DNA of 64,000 nt from Taiwanofungus camphoratus (taxonomy: Eukaryota; Basidiomycota; Agaricomycetes; Polyporales; Taiwanofungaceae): positions 558,001-622,000 of the forward strand of contig CP021227.1 of assembly GCA_003999685.1 (NCBI GenBank). Direction: 5' to 3'. Position 1 is the first letter of the stretch; each line of letters begins with the position of its first letter. The notes beneath the pieces are model-generated. The model ran no database searches and was not told the origin of the DNA. It saw only the letters and a program-made list of their open reading frames with translations. Both the position numbers and the translations under genes were made by a program. This document shows positions 26,431 to 38,639 of the stretch, piece after piece.

Positions 26431-29058
26431 ATGATTGGCAAGTTTCTGAAGGTGTCGTATGACGACTTCATGGCCAATTTCATGCCACAATGGGATGATG
26501 AGCCGGATTTCCGCAACGCCTTTAGTGGAGTACGCACGTTTGTGAATCCTCGTATTGAGGAAGATTTATATGAACCATTTGTGCGTCCCACTTATCCTTC
26601 ACTTGATTCACGGGCTCACGAGTTGATGCCAATTAGGTCGATTGTGTAACGGGTTCAAATATGTGCCCAGGATTTAAGTTTGTTTTGACACCCCACAAGC
26701 CTGACGAAGGAGACTCATCAAGACAGAAAGTGGACGCCGGCCTTTATACTGAAGCAGATGCTCCGACTGACGGCAGACCACATTGGGCTAAACAAAGAAT
26801 GTGGGTCGAATGGAAGAAGGAAAGGGAATTGCAGGATCCTTTCAGCGACAATGGACCAGAATTTGAAGCTACTTCTGAGGAACGACAAAAGAACCGCGGC
26901 CAGATTATTTCTTATGCCGCTAAGGTTTTTGCGCATCAGCATAGGAAATTTCTTTTCACTATATTAATCCTTCGCGACCACGCTCGTATTCTCTTCTGGG
27001 ATAGATCTGGCGCCGCTGTTACGGAGAAATTCGACTATCGACTCCACCCAGAGCTGCTTGGCCGGTTTTTGTGGCGCTTCAGCCAACTTTCTCCTGAAGA
27101 GCAAGGATACGATCCTACGGCTTCAATCGTGGCGGAAGGAACAGAAGAGTATGAGCTGATGAATCGCATGGCAACCATCCAACTGGAAGCATCCGATTAT
27201 GTAAGAGAGTACTTCAAAACTTCCCTCGATGGAGAATGGACACGGTGGAAGCTGTCAATCGAAGAGGATGTGCAAGAGCATTTATCCCAACCATCTGCGT
27301 CGAACGAAACTGTGAAACGATCCCGCTATTTTTTGGTCGGCAAGCCTCACTTTTTTGCACCGGGAGTTGCAGGTCGTGGAACTCGTGGATACGTCGCCAT
27401 CGATCTCGAGACAAAGAGATTCGTGTTCCTCAAAGATGCATGGCGAGTCAACCTTCCTGGCATTGACAAAGAGGGGAAAGTGGTCCGAATTCTCAATGAG
27501 AAGAAGATCAATTACGTTCCGACCCTGGTTTGTCACGGCGACATCGGTGACCAATCTACGGTTGTGCAAGACCTGTGGACGTCCATAGATCTGCCTATTG
27601 TGTCCAGTTCTCCTCCAGGAATCTTGCAACCCGCTGTTGCCACGACAGAGGCCGTTTCTAGCCCGGTCCACCGTCGAAACCCGCTAAAGAGACATACCCA
27701 CTACCGCCTTGTCACTGCCGAAGTCGGCCGTCCGCTGAGCGACTTCAGAACAGGCAGTGAGCTAGTCAGGATCATGTGCGATTGCCTTCAAGGTAATTCG
27801 AGTTGCGTGCCTTTGATTGACTTGCGTATTAATCTGTTCTTTTCAGCTCATGGGGAAGCTGTAGAGAAGGCACAGATCTTGCATCGGGACATTAGTGCTG
27901 GAAACCTGTTGATTCTGGAAAGGGTGGAATTGAGTGATGATGGTCTGCAGCAGACGATAGTATACCAAGGCCTCCTGAATGACTGGGAGCTTTCAAAGCC
28001 GCTGGCTACCAGTCTTGAAGGTGACGAAGATGGACAAAGACAACCTGACCGCACTGTAAGCATTAATTTCGGCTTGATTCGTTGAACACTGTTGACACAA
28101 CTGTCGATAGGGAACATGGCAATTCATGTCCGCAATGCTCCTAGAAAATCCGTGGAAGGCGGCCGAGATTCAGGACGAACTGGAATCGTTTTTCCATGTG
28201 CTGCTCTACAATGGAGTTAGATTCTTGCGTCACAACTGCACCGATGTAGGCGAGTTCATGCATGAATTTTTTGACGCGGCAGCCCTGCAGGATGGCCGAT
28301 ACACATGTGGAGAAAGGAAGTGGGCTGCCGTGCGCCTTGGAGAAGTCACGTCGGGCAGGAAATGCGAAAAGCTGGTCTTTATGGATGACGATAATGGTGA
28401 TGAACATCCCTTGAACAATATCCTCAAGATTCTTCTGCAGTGGTTCCGAGCATACTATGCCGTGCTGCTAGCGGATGGTAGACTGAACTCTCCGTCGTCG
28501 GACACAAAACAAATCCATGCACCGGAGAAGCAAAATCGCGGGCCTGTCACGGGTCCGAAGCTTGCAGCTCTCCCTCTTGATTGGGTGGGAGCGGATAATG
28601 ATTATAACGCAGATGGTGGGCACAGTCTGGATGTACACGAACAGGAGACCCTCTCCTGGTATCGTTCTACAGCCACTCGTTTGCAATCAGGTCACCCAAT
28701 GTATAAGAAAATGGCTTCGGCCTTGCGCAGGAAGTGGCCAGTGAAAGATAAGGTGGATGATCAGCTGCTGACCGATTACAGCTATGAGAAGACCAGATTC
28801 AAAGGAACGAAACGGGATAGTTGTGCATTGGAAGACTCATCTCTTCCGAGCAGCAAACGTCAAAAGCCTTCGCTTTCCAGCGATCCTCTAGCTGTCGAGG
28901 CTCGCAATCGACGGCATGAGTCGTCCAGTATAGCGGCCATCAGTCCGAGCAGCGCGTTGCCTTCAAATCCACCTAGAGATGTTCTTGATAGGAGCGCCGG
29001 AGAGGGTAGCACAAGTAGGCACGAAGACGAGAGAGAGGAAAGACAGTTCTGGATGTGA
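26431..29058 (+). CDS. FunK1-type fungal protein kinase, copy 2
   Basis: This is a predicted FunK1 kinase, the inverted duplicate of the gene at the left edge. Exons are 26431-26580, 26637-27792, 27847-28055 and 28111-29058. The GT-AG introns are 56, 54 and 55 nt, and the product is 820 aa from the first in-frame ATG. Motifs are the candidate ATP-site lysine in FLKDAWRV (about K316), the catalytic loop HRDISAGN (H448-R449-D450), LLNDWELSK, and TGTWQFMSA formed across the last splice (residues about 505-513). The C-terminal 150 residues are polar, with a basic SSKRQKPSL patch that could be a nuclear signal. Homology with copies 1 and 3 extends to 26317, where the shared start ATG reads AAG, so about 38 N-terminal residues are lost or start elsewhere. 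Otherwise the gene is open throughout. Confidence 0.85.
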
Positions 29059-29876
29059 TTCTACCCATCAACCTTCTCTTCTGCCTGATTCTTCTGTCCT
29101 TGTTGTATACTATACCAGTGTCCTATGCAATTCAATTCTCCCTGAGTATGCCGTATCTAGTATCTCATCTCGAAACTCGTGTATATCCGCGATCGAGAGG
29201 TTAATGAGAAGTTGTTACCTCTGACTAGACATTGATTTTTACGAGTCAGACACCGGCAATTCGAGCGGTCTAAGGCGGCGTGGACTACAACCTAGAAAAA
29301 ACAGCTCGATATGCCGGACATGCAAACCTCACCTTTTGCCCCAGAAAAAAACGTTGGGACAGTAATTATTGTCTGAAATGTAGCGGTATTTCACATACGA
29401 TGTCGAAGTCGTGTCTCCGTCTCTGACGCAGCATTACCGTGCTTTTAATAGGATCAGACTCTCATCTCCCTAACGAGTTCAGACTCTGCCTGCGTTAAGT
29501 AGGATAAGGTTTATCTCGATCAAATGGAATGTCATCCCACAGTTGTACAACGCCAGGAAGTATGTGAACCACAGCAATATGGCATATAATATATCACACG
29601 CTGCTCAGGCGTGATCGTCCCGTATGTGCGCTGCAGCGCTCATGAAGCGAGCACATCGATGCATGCGTTCACTGACAGACGCCCACAATGCTGAAAACTA
29701 GAGATTCAGAGCGGGGGGCCAGAGCTGTCCAAGTGACCCGGGTCCCGTGGGTGAATACACGTGACCGCGACAAAATCTCTACGCGCGTAAGGCAAGGCCA
29801 CGGCCTAAATGAGCAACGCGTTTGTGGCTAGACAAATGGTGCCATTTACATAATCTCGCTACCAACTGTTTTTACA
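29059..29876. other. intergenic region between two FunK1 loci
   Basis: A tRNA-like stretch occurs near 29262-29281 (GAGCGGTCTAAGGCGGCG, resembling the D-arm and A-box of Leu/Ser tRNAs). No matching acceptor stem or B-box is visible, so it is not called a tRNA. Nothing else is supported. Confidence 0.35.
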
Positions 29877-30136
29877 GCCTCATCATTCAGAAAGAAGACA
29901 GCAGGCACTGCCAGATTCTGTGCCGTTACTGAATCATGTATACATGAAGTACGGGAGCAACTTTTGAAAGCCATGGAAGTTTTTTGGAGGTGTCACATGT
30001 TGACTTTATGGCCAATTTCGTCCCCCCACTACCGGAGAACGCACCTCGTCCCCCTGACTTCAGCAGTGCTTTTAGTGGATTACGGGAGCTTGAAAAGCCT
30101 CAGCTTTTTGAGAAGGAGTTATATCGACCATTTGTA
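29860..30136 (+). pseudogene. FunK1 copy 3, 5' fragment (split by a retrotransposon)
   Basis: This encodes the FunK1 N-terminal exon: ISLPTVFTASSF, then KKTAGTARFCAVTES, then VDFMANFVPPLPENA, and ends ELYRPF directly before the intron donor GTATGT. The start ATG is ATC and there is at least one frameshift near 29975. The Ty3/gypsy element starts inside the donor site and the gene resumes at 41105. It was probably already decaying, or was killed by the insertion. Confidence 0.8.
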
Positions 30137-30637
30137 TGATACAAACTGGTATCAACGATCGGAAAGCCTCGAACGTGAGGACCTGGCTACTAGAGATAGT
30201 AGTGAGGCTTTATGGACACTGCGTATGTCCTCCTGGGCAAAGTCGATAGAGTCGAGCGAGTACTCAAGTACGAAGCGAGAGGTCGCAAGATATGAGTATA
30301 AGATTGCTAGTGGTAACTAGCTACTTGATAACCAGATCGAACTTAAGGTCCGACCTACAAAGTACAGGGCCTTATATACGTATTCTACTCTGCGCACGGA
30401 CCATGGCACGTGGCCTAAGAATCAGCATGAGTAAGCGTAAGTAAGGCGATATGAGTCATCGGGCCGTATTAGCAATCAGTAAGCGTAAGACGGAATGTGT
30501 AAGCGGGGCCCGATATGAGTCAGTGTCCATGAGTAACCGGGGCCCATACCGTAAGCAGCGATGAGTTGAGATGCTGCGCGAAGAAGCTGGGCCTACCTGA
30601 GGCCTGTCCTAGAAGCGAAAGGTCACGGGACCGATCC

Positions 30638-32977
30638 TGTTACGGGGGGTCTACGCCCGTAGGTGACTACCGTGACGGGGGGTCGTTGAGTAGTCAGACG
30701 CGAAGTGTAAACGAGGAGTCAGCCTGGCTGATGACAATGATACGACCTAGGGGACCCTGGTACCTAGGGAGTGCTCCGCAACGTGGCTGGGGGTAGTGTG
30801 ATAACTGTGAGGGTGTGAGGGTAGGAGCTACAACCTGTATGATACCGGGAAACCTGTATGTCTTGTTTTTGTAAGTAGGGGAGTAAGGGGTCAAGGGTCC
30901 TGCACAACAGGATCTTGTTCCTAAGTGTTATACTATCCCTAAGGCCTTGCGAGGCCCTCCGAAGTACATGAAGTCCTTCGAGATTCTGCGAAGTCCTTCG
31001 AAGTTTTAGCTAAATCGCGCGAGCTGACTTCGTAGGCTGTATAGAGTTAGGGAGCAATAAGCCAATGGACTATAATTTCTACTAAGCGGCAGAGGGTACG
31101 AGACTGCTGCGAAGTCCTTTTAGCTAGAGTTAGCTAAAGGGTGTAAGGCTTAGAGGTTTGTTAGAGCGAGGTGGGCGAGGTTTGGCTGGCGTAGGAGACT
31201 TGTAGGAGAGGTCAGATGGTTCGGAGAGCTAATACTTGGAATAGGAATGAGGGAACGAGGTTGCTGGAAGCTCTGAAGTGTCTGATGACGTCGAGGTGTG
31301 GGTCGGAGAGTTCAAGGGCGTAGAGAGATGTACTATAGCCTGTAATGAAGGCTATGGGGGAGTCGTAGGGTTATTCGTAGGACGTAGGGATGACGCAACG
31401 TGAGCCTAAGGGTATAACTAAGGCGGAGGCCCACCGGATAGGTGCTATAAGAGGTGCTGAAGGGCACGAAGTCACGACGACTTCGTAGATCGTAGTGCGT
31501 AGTTCGGGAAGCGTAGACGTAGTTCGTAGATATATCGCGAGCGTAGACGTAGTTCAAAGGTACTGAAACGGAGCTGGGGTGGAGACTTAGGGACCTTGGG
31601 ACCGTTCCTAAGGTTGTACTCGCGGCGCTTTCCTGAGATCGGAGCTACAGGGGAACTGGTATTCCAAAGAGAGAAGCGTACACTGAGGGGTCTCCCTTGT
31701 ACATAGTAAACTACCTCTGACTAAATAGGAGAGCGTGAGGTGAACTAATCTTGCGCGAAGTGATCCTTACGAGTCCGAAATGTGTACTAAAACGCATGGA
31801 CTCCGAAGTGAACACGAGGGGGATAGGAACTAATTAGGAACTGAAACAGGGGAACTACGAACGGTAGAAAGGTGACCAACTTCATTCACGAGGGCGGGAT
31901 GACTATCCGAGAGCAGCCATGTGCCGTGATCACCTATCTTAGCGGGCTAAGAGCGCACGAAGTTCTTAGCAGCGGGACTTGGCCTAATCGGGGTAGGAGG
32001 TGTCCTAACTGGGTGGAGGGCCATATGGATACGCCCTAGGATGACCTTATGGCGTAGGATCGAGACCCATGGGGGTGCACAAGGCTTCCTAAGTCCAACT
32101 TCCGGAACTTCGGACCATTTCGGAGCCTATCGGAGGTAGCTGCAATCACAAGAGCTAGGAGAGACTTAGCTAAGACTTCTTAGCTAAGCCCGGGATGAGT
32201 GACGTAGTAGATAGGACCTAGATCCAATGGAACAGTATGGGAGGGCCGGCAGTGTCCGATAGTGGACTTAGCAGGAGTTAGGGACTTCACGTCTAGCATT
32301 CGAAATCTCGTAGCACCTCGTGTGACTTCGCAAGACTTCGTAGGGTGTTAGGAGGGTTTAGGAAGGAGAGGGGGCGTTAGGAATATTATAGGAACCTATC
32401 CCTCCTGTTGTAGGCTGTAGGAGAGTCTTAGAGTGGTCGGTTGGGGGATTAGAAAGCTCCTAAAATCGCAATTCGGGGCCCAGGAGGCTACGGGACTCAT
32501 CAACGAGTAAACGTCTAAGTCTTCAACCGCTAGCCCAATGGTCTCGAGAGAGTTGCGGGCTAAGTCACAGCCTAAGTCCTAGTGTAGTCACAAGGATATA
32601 GATGGTCTAAGGCGACCTGTTGAATAGACGAAGGTATAGAGGTCTAAGCCCAGTCGTAAAGTACAAATGATAACGACGGCACCAAAGTACACAGTGTAAC
32701 TAAGAAGGACAAGATTGGGGTGCTCTGCAGTGAGCCAACCCCTTAAGTACTATGGTGGGTTTAGGGCAAGCCAGCCCTCACCCCCACGGGTACCAGCACC
32801 TAAGTGTCTATAAGTCAGAGGCCCGAGTGGCCCCTTCTGAGGAACAGTCCATAACCAGGCGGGTGACGGTCAGCCCGTCAGGAATGATGGTGATAATTGT
32901 AAGTGTACACGACCCGCTAGTCTGGTATAGTGAAGAGAAATGAAAATGTATGTTCGCACCATTACCGCCTTGTAACA
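30638..32977 (+). mobile_element. solo LTR (family 2) nested in the chromovirus LTR
   Basis: The ends are TGTTACGGGG..CCTTGTAACA with the 5-bp target duplication GATCC (30633-30637 and 32978-32982). Without the R unit inside it (30738-32502) it is about 570 bp, matching the uninterrupted copy at 49093-49665. It is non-coding. Confidence 0.88.
30738..32502 (+). repeat. R unit, copy A (1.76 kb, long form)
   Basis: This non-coding unit begins TGATACGACCTAGGGG and ends GGGACTCATCA. It is inserted in LTR family 2. The 4-bp flanks are ACAA and ACGA, a probable target duplication with one change. It is nearly identical to copy E and contains two CTTAGCTAAG palindromes 4 bp apart near 32165-32188. 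Confidence 0.88.
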
Positions 32978-33269
32978 GATCCGAGGTCCGACCGATAAGA
33001 TAAGCAATAAAAGAGTTTGTATCATTACCCCCCTACTTATGATTGAACGCCTGGTCAATCAACTAAACTCCAATGGGGGTGCATCGAGTCTCTCTGAGTC
33101 GAACATTGACGACCGTCGACGAACTTGACGAACTTCTGAGCACGAACTTGAAGACTTTCCTGGAAGTAACAAGCGGGTGTTTCACCGCGACCTATAAGGG
33201 ATGACCCTTGAACCCATAGGGGATGACCCCTCCAACCGTGAGGATCCTTTCACCTCGAACTTTACAGTT

Positions 33270-33521
33270 TTACGACATGTCGGTCGTACGTTGTAGTTTA
33301 ACGACATGCAGGAACCACTCTGGATGGTATGGTGGTTCCGGATCATTGGCGAATGTGTAATGGACGGCGGTGCATTCGCGTATAAGATGCCCAGGCGATG
33401 GGCGACTACAGCGGAGACATTTGTAGTCGGGGCACGTCCTGTGCGAGTGACGAGTGCTACCGCAGAGGTAGCATGGACCGTAGCGAGTGAACGATGACGA
33501 AGGACCGTTTGACTGAGACAT
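33270..33521 (-). CDS. small zinc-knuckle ORF at the 3' end of the chromovirus
   Basis: This 83-codon frame lies between the chromodomain-like end of pol and the 3' LTR, on the element's coding strand. It contains two Cys/His knuckles: CYLCGSTRHSHRTC (C-x2-C-x4-H-x4-C) and CLRCSRPSPGHLIREC (C-x2-C-x6-H-x4-C). This is separate from the gag zinc knuckle. It may be an accessory nucleic-acid-binding product; function is inferred only from the knuckles. Confidence 0.6.
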   Translation of the reverse strand: MSQSNGPSSSFTRYGPCYLCGSTRHSHRTCPDYKCLRCSRPSPGHLIRECTAVHYTFANDPEPPYHPEWFLHVVKLQRTTDMS

Positions 33522-33559
33522 GTGAGCGATGAGTGGGGTGAAAATGCGACTTATTGTTA

Positions 33560-34112
33560 CTCATCGTAAATTTTTGCGCTGCTTATATGCGTCCAGCAGC
33601 TTGTCCACAGTACCAGCTAAGTTCTCTTCCAGTTCCCATGAATCATCGGCGGATGAGTAACCTTTCCACCTGACTCGGTATTCTCGGCGATTCCTTCAGC
33701 GATTCTCACGATGTCCGACCAGAGCTTCGACTTCGTAGTTATTTTCGCCGCTGATAAGCTCCGGTGGTGGTTCCGTGTAGTTGGGACCATGCGTGTCCGT
33801 CTCGATGTATGGCGAAAGAAGTGCGGCGTGGAAAACGGGGTGCACTTGCCATGTCGTCAGGAATTTCAGCTTGTAAGACACCGGTCCTAGAACGTCCGTG
33901 ATTTCGAAGGGGCCCTCATGCTTGGGAGCCAACTTCCTCGTCGGGTATGGCAGCTTTAGATTCCATGAGTCTAGCCATACCCTTTGTCCTTTGTGGAAAC
34001 CTGTTCCTTTGAGTTTCATGCGTCTTGCTAACACCGCCTGTGCTAGCTCCATTGCTGAGTGTGCATCTTCCCAAATCTTCTGCAAGTTCCGCAGTCGATA
34101 AGCGGTGCCCAG
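33560..34112 (-). mobile_element. chromovirus pol 3' part: integrase C-terminus and chromodomain
   Basis: The sequence includes the integrase GPFEITDVLGPVSYKL region, then HPVFHAALLSPY, and a chromodomain-like stretch with YRVRWKGY and DDSWELEENL. These domains steer integration toward marked chromatin in chromoviruses. It is separated from the integrase core by R copy B. Confidence 0.8.
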
Positions 34113-35701
34113 TGATGAGTCCCGTAGCCTCCTGGGCCCCGAATTGCGATTTTAGGAGCTTTCTAATCCCCCAACTGACCACTCTAAGACTCTTCTACAG
34201 CCTACGACAGGAGGGATAGGTCCCTATAATATTCCTAACGCCCCCTCTCCTTCCTAAACCCTCCTAACACCCTACGAAGTCTTGCGAAGTCACACGAGGT
34301 GCTACGAGGTTTCGAATGCTAGATGCGAAGTCCCTAACTCCTGCTAAGTCCACTATCGGACACTGCCGGTCCTCCCATAACTGTTCCATTGGATCTAGGT
34401 CCTATCTACTACGTCACTCATCCCGGGCTTAGCTAAGAAGTCTTAGCTAAGTCTCTCCTAGCTCTTGTGATTGCAGCTATCTCCGATAGGCTCCGAAATG
34501 GTCCGAAGTTCCGGAAGTTGGACTTAGGAAGCCTTGTGCACCCCCATGGGTCTCGATCCTACGCCATAAGGTCATCCTAGGGCGTATCCATATGGCCCTC
34601 CACCCAGTTAGGACACCTCCTACCCCGATTAGGCCAAGTCCCGCTGCTAAGAACTTCGTGCGCTCTTAGCCCGCTAAGATAGGTGATCACGGCACATGGC
34701 TGCTCTCGGATAGTCATCCCGCCCTCGTGAATGAAGTTGGTCACCTTTCTACCGTTCGTAGTTCCCCTGTTTCAGTTCCTAATTAGTTCCTATCCTCCTT
34801 GTGTTCACTTCGGAGTCCATGCGCTTTAGTATACATTTCGGACTCGTAAGGATCACTTCACGCAAGAATAGTTCACCTCACGCTCCCCTATTTAGTCAGA
34901 GGTAGTTTACTATGTACGACAGAGACCCCTCAGTGCACGCTTCTCTCTTTGGAATACCAGTTCCCCTGTAGCTCCGATCTCAGGAAAGCGCCGCGAGTAC
35001 AACCTTAGGAACGGTCCTAAGGTCCCTAAGTCTCCACCCCAGCTTCGTTTCAGTACCTTTGAACTACGTCTACGCTCGCGATATATCTACGAACCATGTC
35101 TACGCTTCCCGAACTACGCACTACGATCCACAAAGTCGCTGTGACTTCGCACCTTTCGGCACCTCATATAGCATCTACCCGGTGGGCCTCCGCCTTAGTT
35201 ATACCCTTAGGCTCACGTTGTGTCATCCCTATGTCCTACAAATAGCCCTACGACTCCCCCATAGCCTTAGTTTCAGGCTATAGTACATCTCCCTACGCCC
35301 TCAAACTCTCCGACCTCTCCTACAGGTCTCCTATGCTAGCCAAACCTCGCCCACCTCGCTCTAACAAATCTCTAAGCCTTACGCCCTTTAGCTAACTCTA
35401 GCTAAAAGGACTTCGCAGCATCTACGAAGTCAGCTCGTGCGACTTAGCTAAAACTTCGAAGGACTTCGCAGAATCTTGAAGAACTTCATGTACTTCGAAG
35501 GGCCTCGCAAGGCCTTAGGGATCGTATAGCACTTAGGAACAAGATCCTGTTGTGCAGGACCCTTGACCCCTTACTCCCCTACTTACAAAAACAAGACATA
35601 CAGGTTGTAGCTCCTACCCTCACATTCTCACAGTTATCACACTACCCCACAGCCACGTTGTGGAGCACTCCCTAGGTACCAGGGTCCCCTAGGTCGTATC
35701 A
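34113..35701 (-). repeat. R unit, copy B (1.59 kb, short form)
   Basis: This is R in minus orientation (TGATGAGTCCC..GTCGTATCA on the plus strand), inserted in the chromovirus integrase region. The 4-bp flanks are CCAG and CCAA. It shares two internal deletions with copy F relative to copies A and E, so B and F form a subfamily. Confidence 0.88.
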
Positions 35702-38579
35702 CCAATGTGTCCGATCCAGGGTGTATGACGGGAATCCCTCGAGGTTCATAGCCCATCATGATCTTGAAGGGTGACGTCTTAATTGTCGAATGCTCACGCG
35801 AGTTGTGAGCGAACTGTGCTGAGCCCAGCAGCGACGACCAGTTGTCCGGGTTATTGCTCGTGAAACATCGCAGGTAGATCTCCAGTTTCTGGTTGACTCG
35901 TTCTGTCTCTCCATCCGTTTGAGGGTGGAACGCTGTGCTTATGGCCGACTTGACTCCGGTCATACGGCAGAGCTCCTGGAATACCTTTGATGCGAATTGT
36001 GGTCCTCGATCGCTAATGATCCTGTCCGGAAGACCAAACCACTTGTATACCTCACGATATAATGCCTCGGCTGTTCCTGATGCATCAATCGTTTTGTTGC
36101 ATGGAATGAAAATTACCCCCTTCGTAAGGTCGTGGTCCACAACGATCAAAATTGAATCGTAGCCCTCTGAAGTCGGCAAATCTGTAATGAAATCGCAGCA
36201 GAATGTACTGAACGGAGTGGCGTGCTGCGCGGATTTGATCGGGAGTAGGGCCGGTCGGGTGGGGTGCGTGTTAACTTTCATTTGCTGGCAAGTGCCGCAA
36301 CCTTTGACGTATTGTGTGACGAAATCAGCCATTCCAGGCCACCAGTAGTCTCGTCGAATAGACGAGAGAGTCTATTGAATTTCGGGGTGGCTGGTGGAGG
36401 GGAGGTCATGGTAATTCAAGACCGTTTGTCGTCAGAGGTCCTCGTCCAGGGGAATATACACCCGATTATCGTAGAGGAGGTCCCCATCTCGAATTGTCCA
36501 GTGATTGTTTGAGCCGTTTTGTGCATTGCGCATCCCTTTCGTGTACACCGAGTCATTTACGCATGCTTCCACAATGGAAGCCCTGAGACTCGTGTCGATT
36601 GCTGCTGCCCATACCTTGTCTGGTAGGATGGTTACATCCTGGTTGTCTGATGAACCGTCATCGTGGTCGGGGCGTCGGGAGAGCACGTCACTTTGCACCA
36701 TTTGTGTGCCCGGTACATGAATTAACCTGTAATCGAACTCGGACAAGCGAAGAGCCCATTGTGCTTGTCTTTGATTGAGGTTCTGAGCCGTTTTCCAGTA
36801 CATCAAATTCTTGTGGTCGCTATAGATCGTGACTGGATACGGGCTTCCGATGAGAAGGTGACTCCATTCATTGAGTCCCCTCATGACGCTCATGAGTTCC
36901 TGGTCATAGACGTCGTAATTTCGTTCCACTGGCGTCATGCTCTGGGAAATATAGCCACATGGATGCCAATCGCCGTTGTCGTCCTTTTGCCTGAGGACGG
37001 CGCCTGTGGCGAACTTCGATGCATCCGTTTCCAACACGAACGGCTTCTCTGGGTCAGGCATCTGTAAAACCGGTTGTTCCAGGAAGGCTTTCTTTAATGC
37101 CTCAAAAGCTTCCTGCTGTTCATCATCCCAGTGCCATTTGATGTCCTTTCGCGTAAGCAAGACCAGAGGCTGGGCCAGATGCGAGAAGCTGTGTATGAAC
37201 CAGCGGTAGAAGTTCCCAAATCCGATGAACGACTGAACCTCCCTGAGGTTCTTAGGTATCGGCCAGTCCTTGATGCCGGCTACCTTGACTGGGTCCATGG
37301 TGAGTTGTCCGGGTCTGATGATCATGCCTAAGAATTCGACTTCTTGCATGTCAAATTTGCATTTCTCTGGTTTGAGATACAGGTCGATATCTCTAAGTCG
37401 CTCGATAACTTGCCGTGTTCGCTTCTTATGCTCCTCGGGGTCTGTTGAGTAGATAAGGATGTCATCCATATAGATTGCCAACCATCCTTCCTTGAGCATG
37501 TCTGTGAAGACCATGTTCATCATCCGTTGGAACGTTGCCAGTGAGTTGCACATCCCAAAGAACATTACCAGGGGTTTGTAGAACGAGGGAGGTCCTTCCC
37601 CGGCTGCTGGAACACTAAAAGCCGCTTTCCATTCGTCACCTTCCTTCATGCGAAGGTTATTGTATCCCTGACAAAGGTCCATCTTTGTGAAGATCGTGGC
37701 GTTATTGAGTCGTTCCAGAAGCTCCGTTACGAGGGGAAGAGGGTATCTGTCCTTGATCGTTCCCTCATTGAGTTCCCTGTAGTCCTGGCATGGTCGGTAT
37801 CCACCGTCCTTCTTATCCACGAAGAAGAACGGGCTTGTGAGTGGCGATTTGGACTGTCGGATGTATCCCTTCTCTATATTCTCTTCGAGGAACTTGTCCA
37901 GTTCCGCTCGTTGATCCCGGTTGAGAGAATATGTCGACTATTTGAAGTCCTTAAAATCCGGCTTGAGATTTATCTTGTGGTCGAACTCCAAATGTCGGGG
38001 AAGCCTCACTGCCTTGGCTTTGTCGAACACCGGGAGGAGATCATGGAGGTACTCGGGAATGAGTTCCGTGACCGGTTTCTCCTCTTTCTTGGCGTGTTCC
38101 TTGATAGTGAGTTCCGTGGACGTGGTGAGTCGACCGATGTCATGTGTGACCTGCCAGATGAGACCGTTTTCGAGACGACAATAGGTTCCGTCGAGAGGGT
38201 ACTTCTTTTCCGCAAGTGGGGCGTCTCGATACGCCGGGTATGAGTCCCGTCCGTATGTCGTGATTCGGTCGTCTCCTTCGATGAACGCTATGACCAGTTC
38301 ATCGTCGTCAATCGTTTCCATCGCCTGATCCAATGTGATACCGTTGACCGATTCTTCTACCGGGGGTGCGACTGGGGTGTCGCGGCGTGCAGTCTGCCTA
38401 GACATTTCTGTCGTTGATAAGACAGGAGACATGGTGTCGATCACCTCGAAGTCTCCTTCGTCTTCTACCTCCTCAATGGTGGGCTGCCACTGTTTCTTGA
38501 GGTGTTTGTCTCGTTCGGCAAGGAATGCCGCTACCTGTGGACATGGGGGTGCTGACCAGTTTACCTCATAGTCTAGCAC
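35702..38579 (-). mobile_element. chromovirus pol: reverse transcriptase, RNase H, integrase core
   Basis: The reverse transcriptase has the YMDDILIYS box. RNase H starts at FVLETDASKFATGAVLRQ. The integrase has a CGTCQQMK zinc-binding piece and the catalytic core with [17 protein letters not shown] and [13 protein letters not shown]. This order, RT-RH-IN, defines Ty3/gypsy. It is decayed. Confidence 0.9.
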
Positions 38580-38639
38580 GGGATCCAGGGCTTCTTCCTG
38601 TTCTCGTTCGGCTAGTTTCTTCAGCTCCAGTCGCGCTAC

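Larger units (their letters stand above)
30137..33024 (-). repeat. 3' LTR of the chromovirus (LTR family 1), interrupted
   Basis: This corresponds to 40546-41099 once the nested LTR at 30638-32977 is left out. It begins TGATACAAACTGG and ends GAGTTTGTATCA on the plus strand. The adjoining internal sequence, read on the minus strand, is AAGTAGGGGGGTAA, a plausible polypurine tract. Confidence 0.9.

Noticed and set aside
29262-29332. tRNA-like stretch GAGCGGTCTAAGGCGGCG
   Set aside because: It resembles the D-arm and A-box of Leu/Ser tRNAs, but I find no acceptor stem pairing, anticodon loop or T-loop in the expected positions.
31333-31557. A 74-codon open frame found in R copies A, B, E and F (MNYVYARDIST...)
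   Set aside because: It is open only because these copies are nearly identical. It is broken in the more diverged copies C and D, and its periodic Arg/Leu/Tyr content reflects the repetitive DNA.
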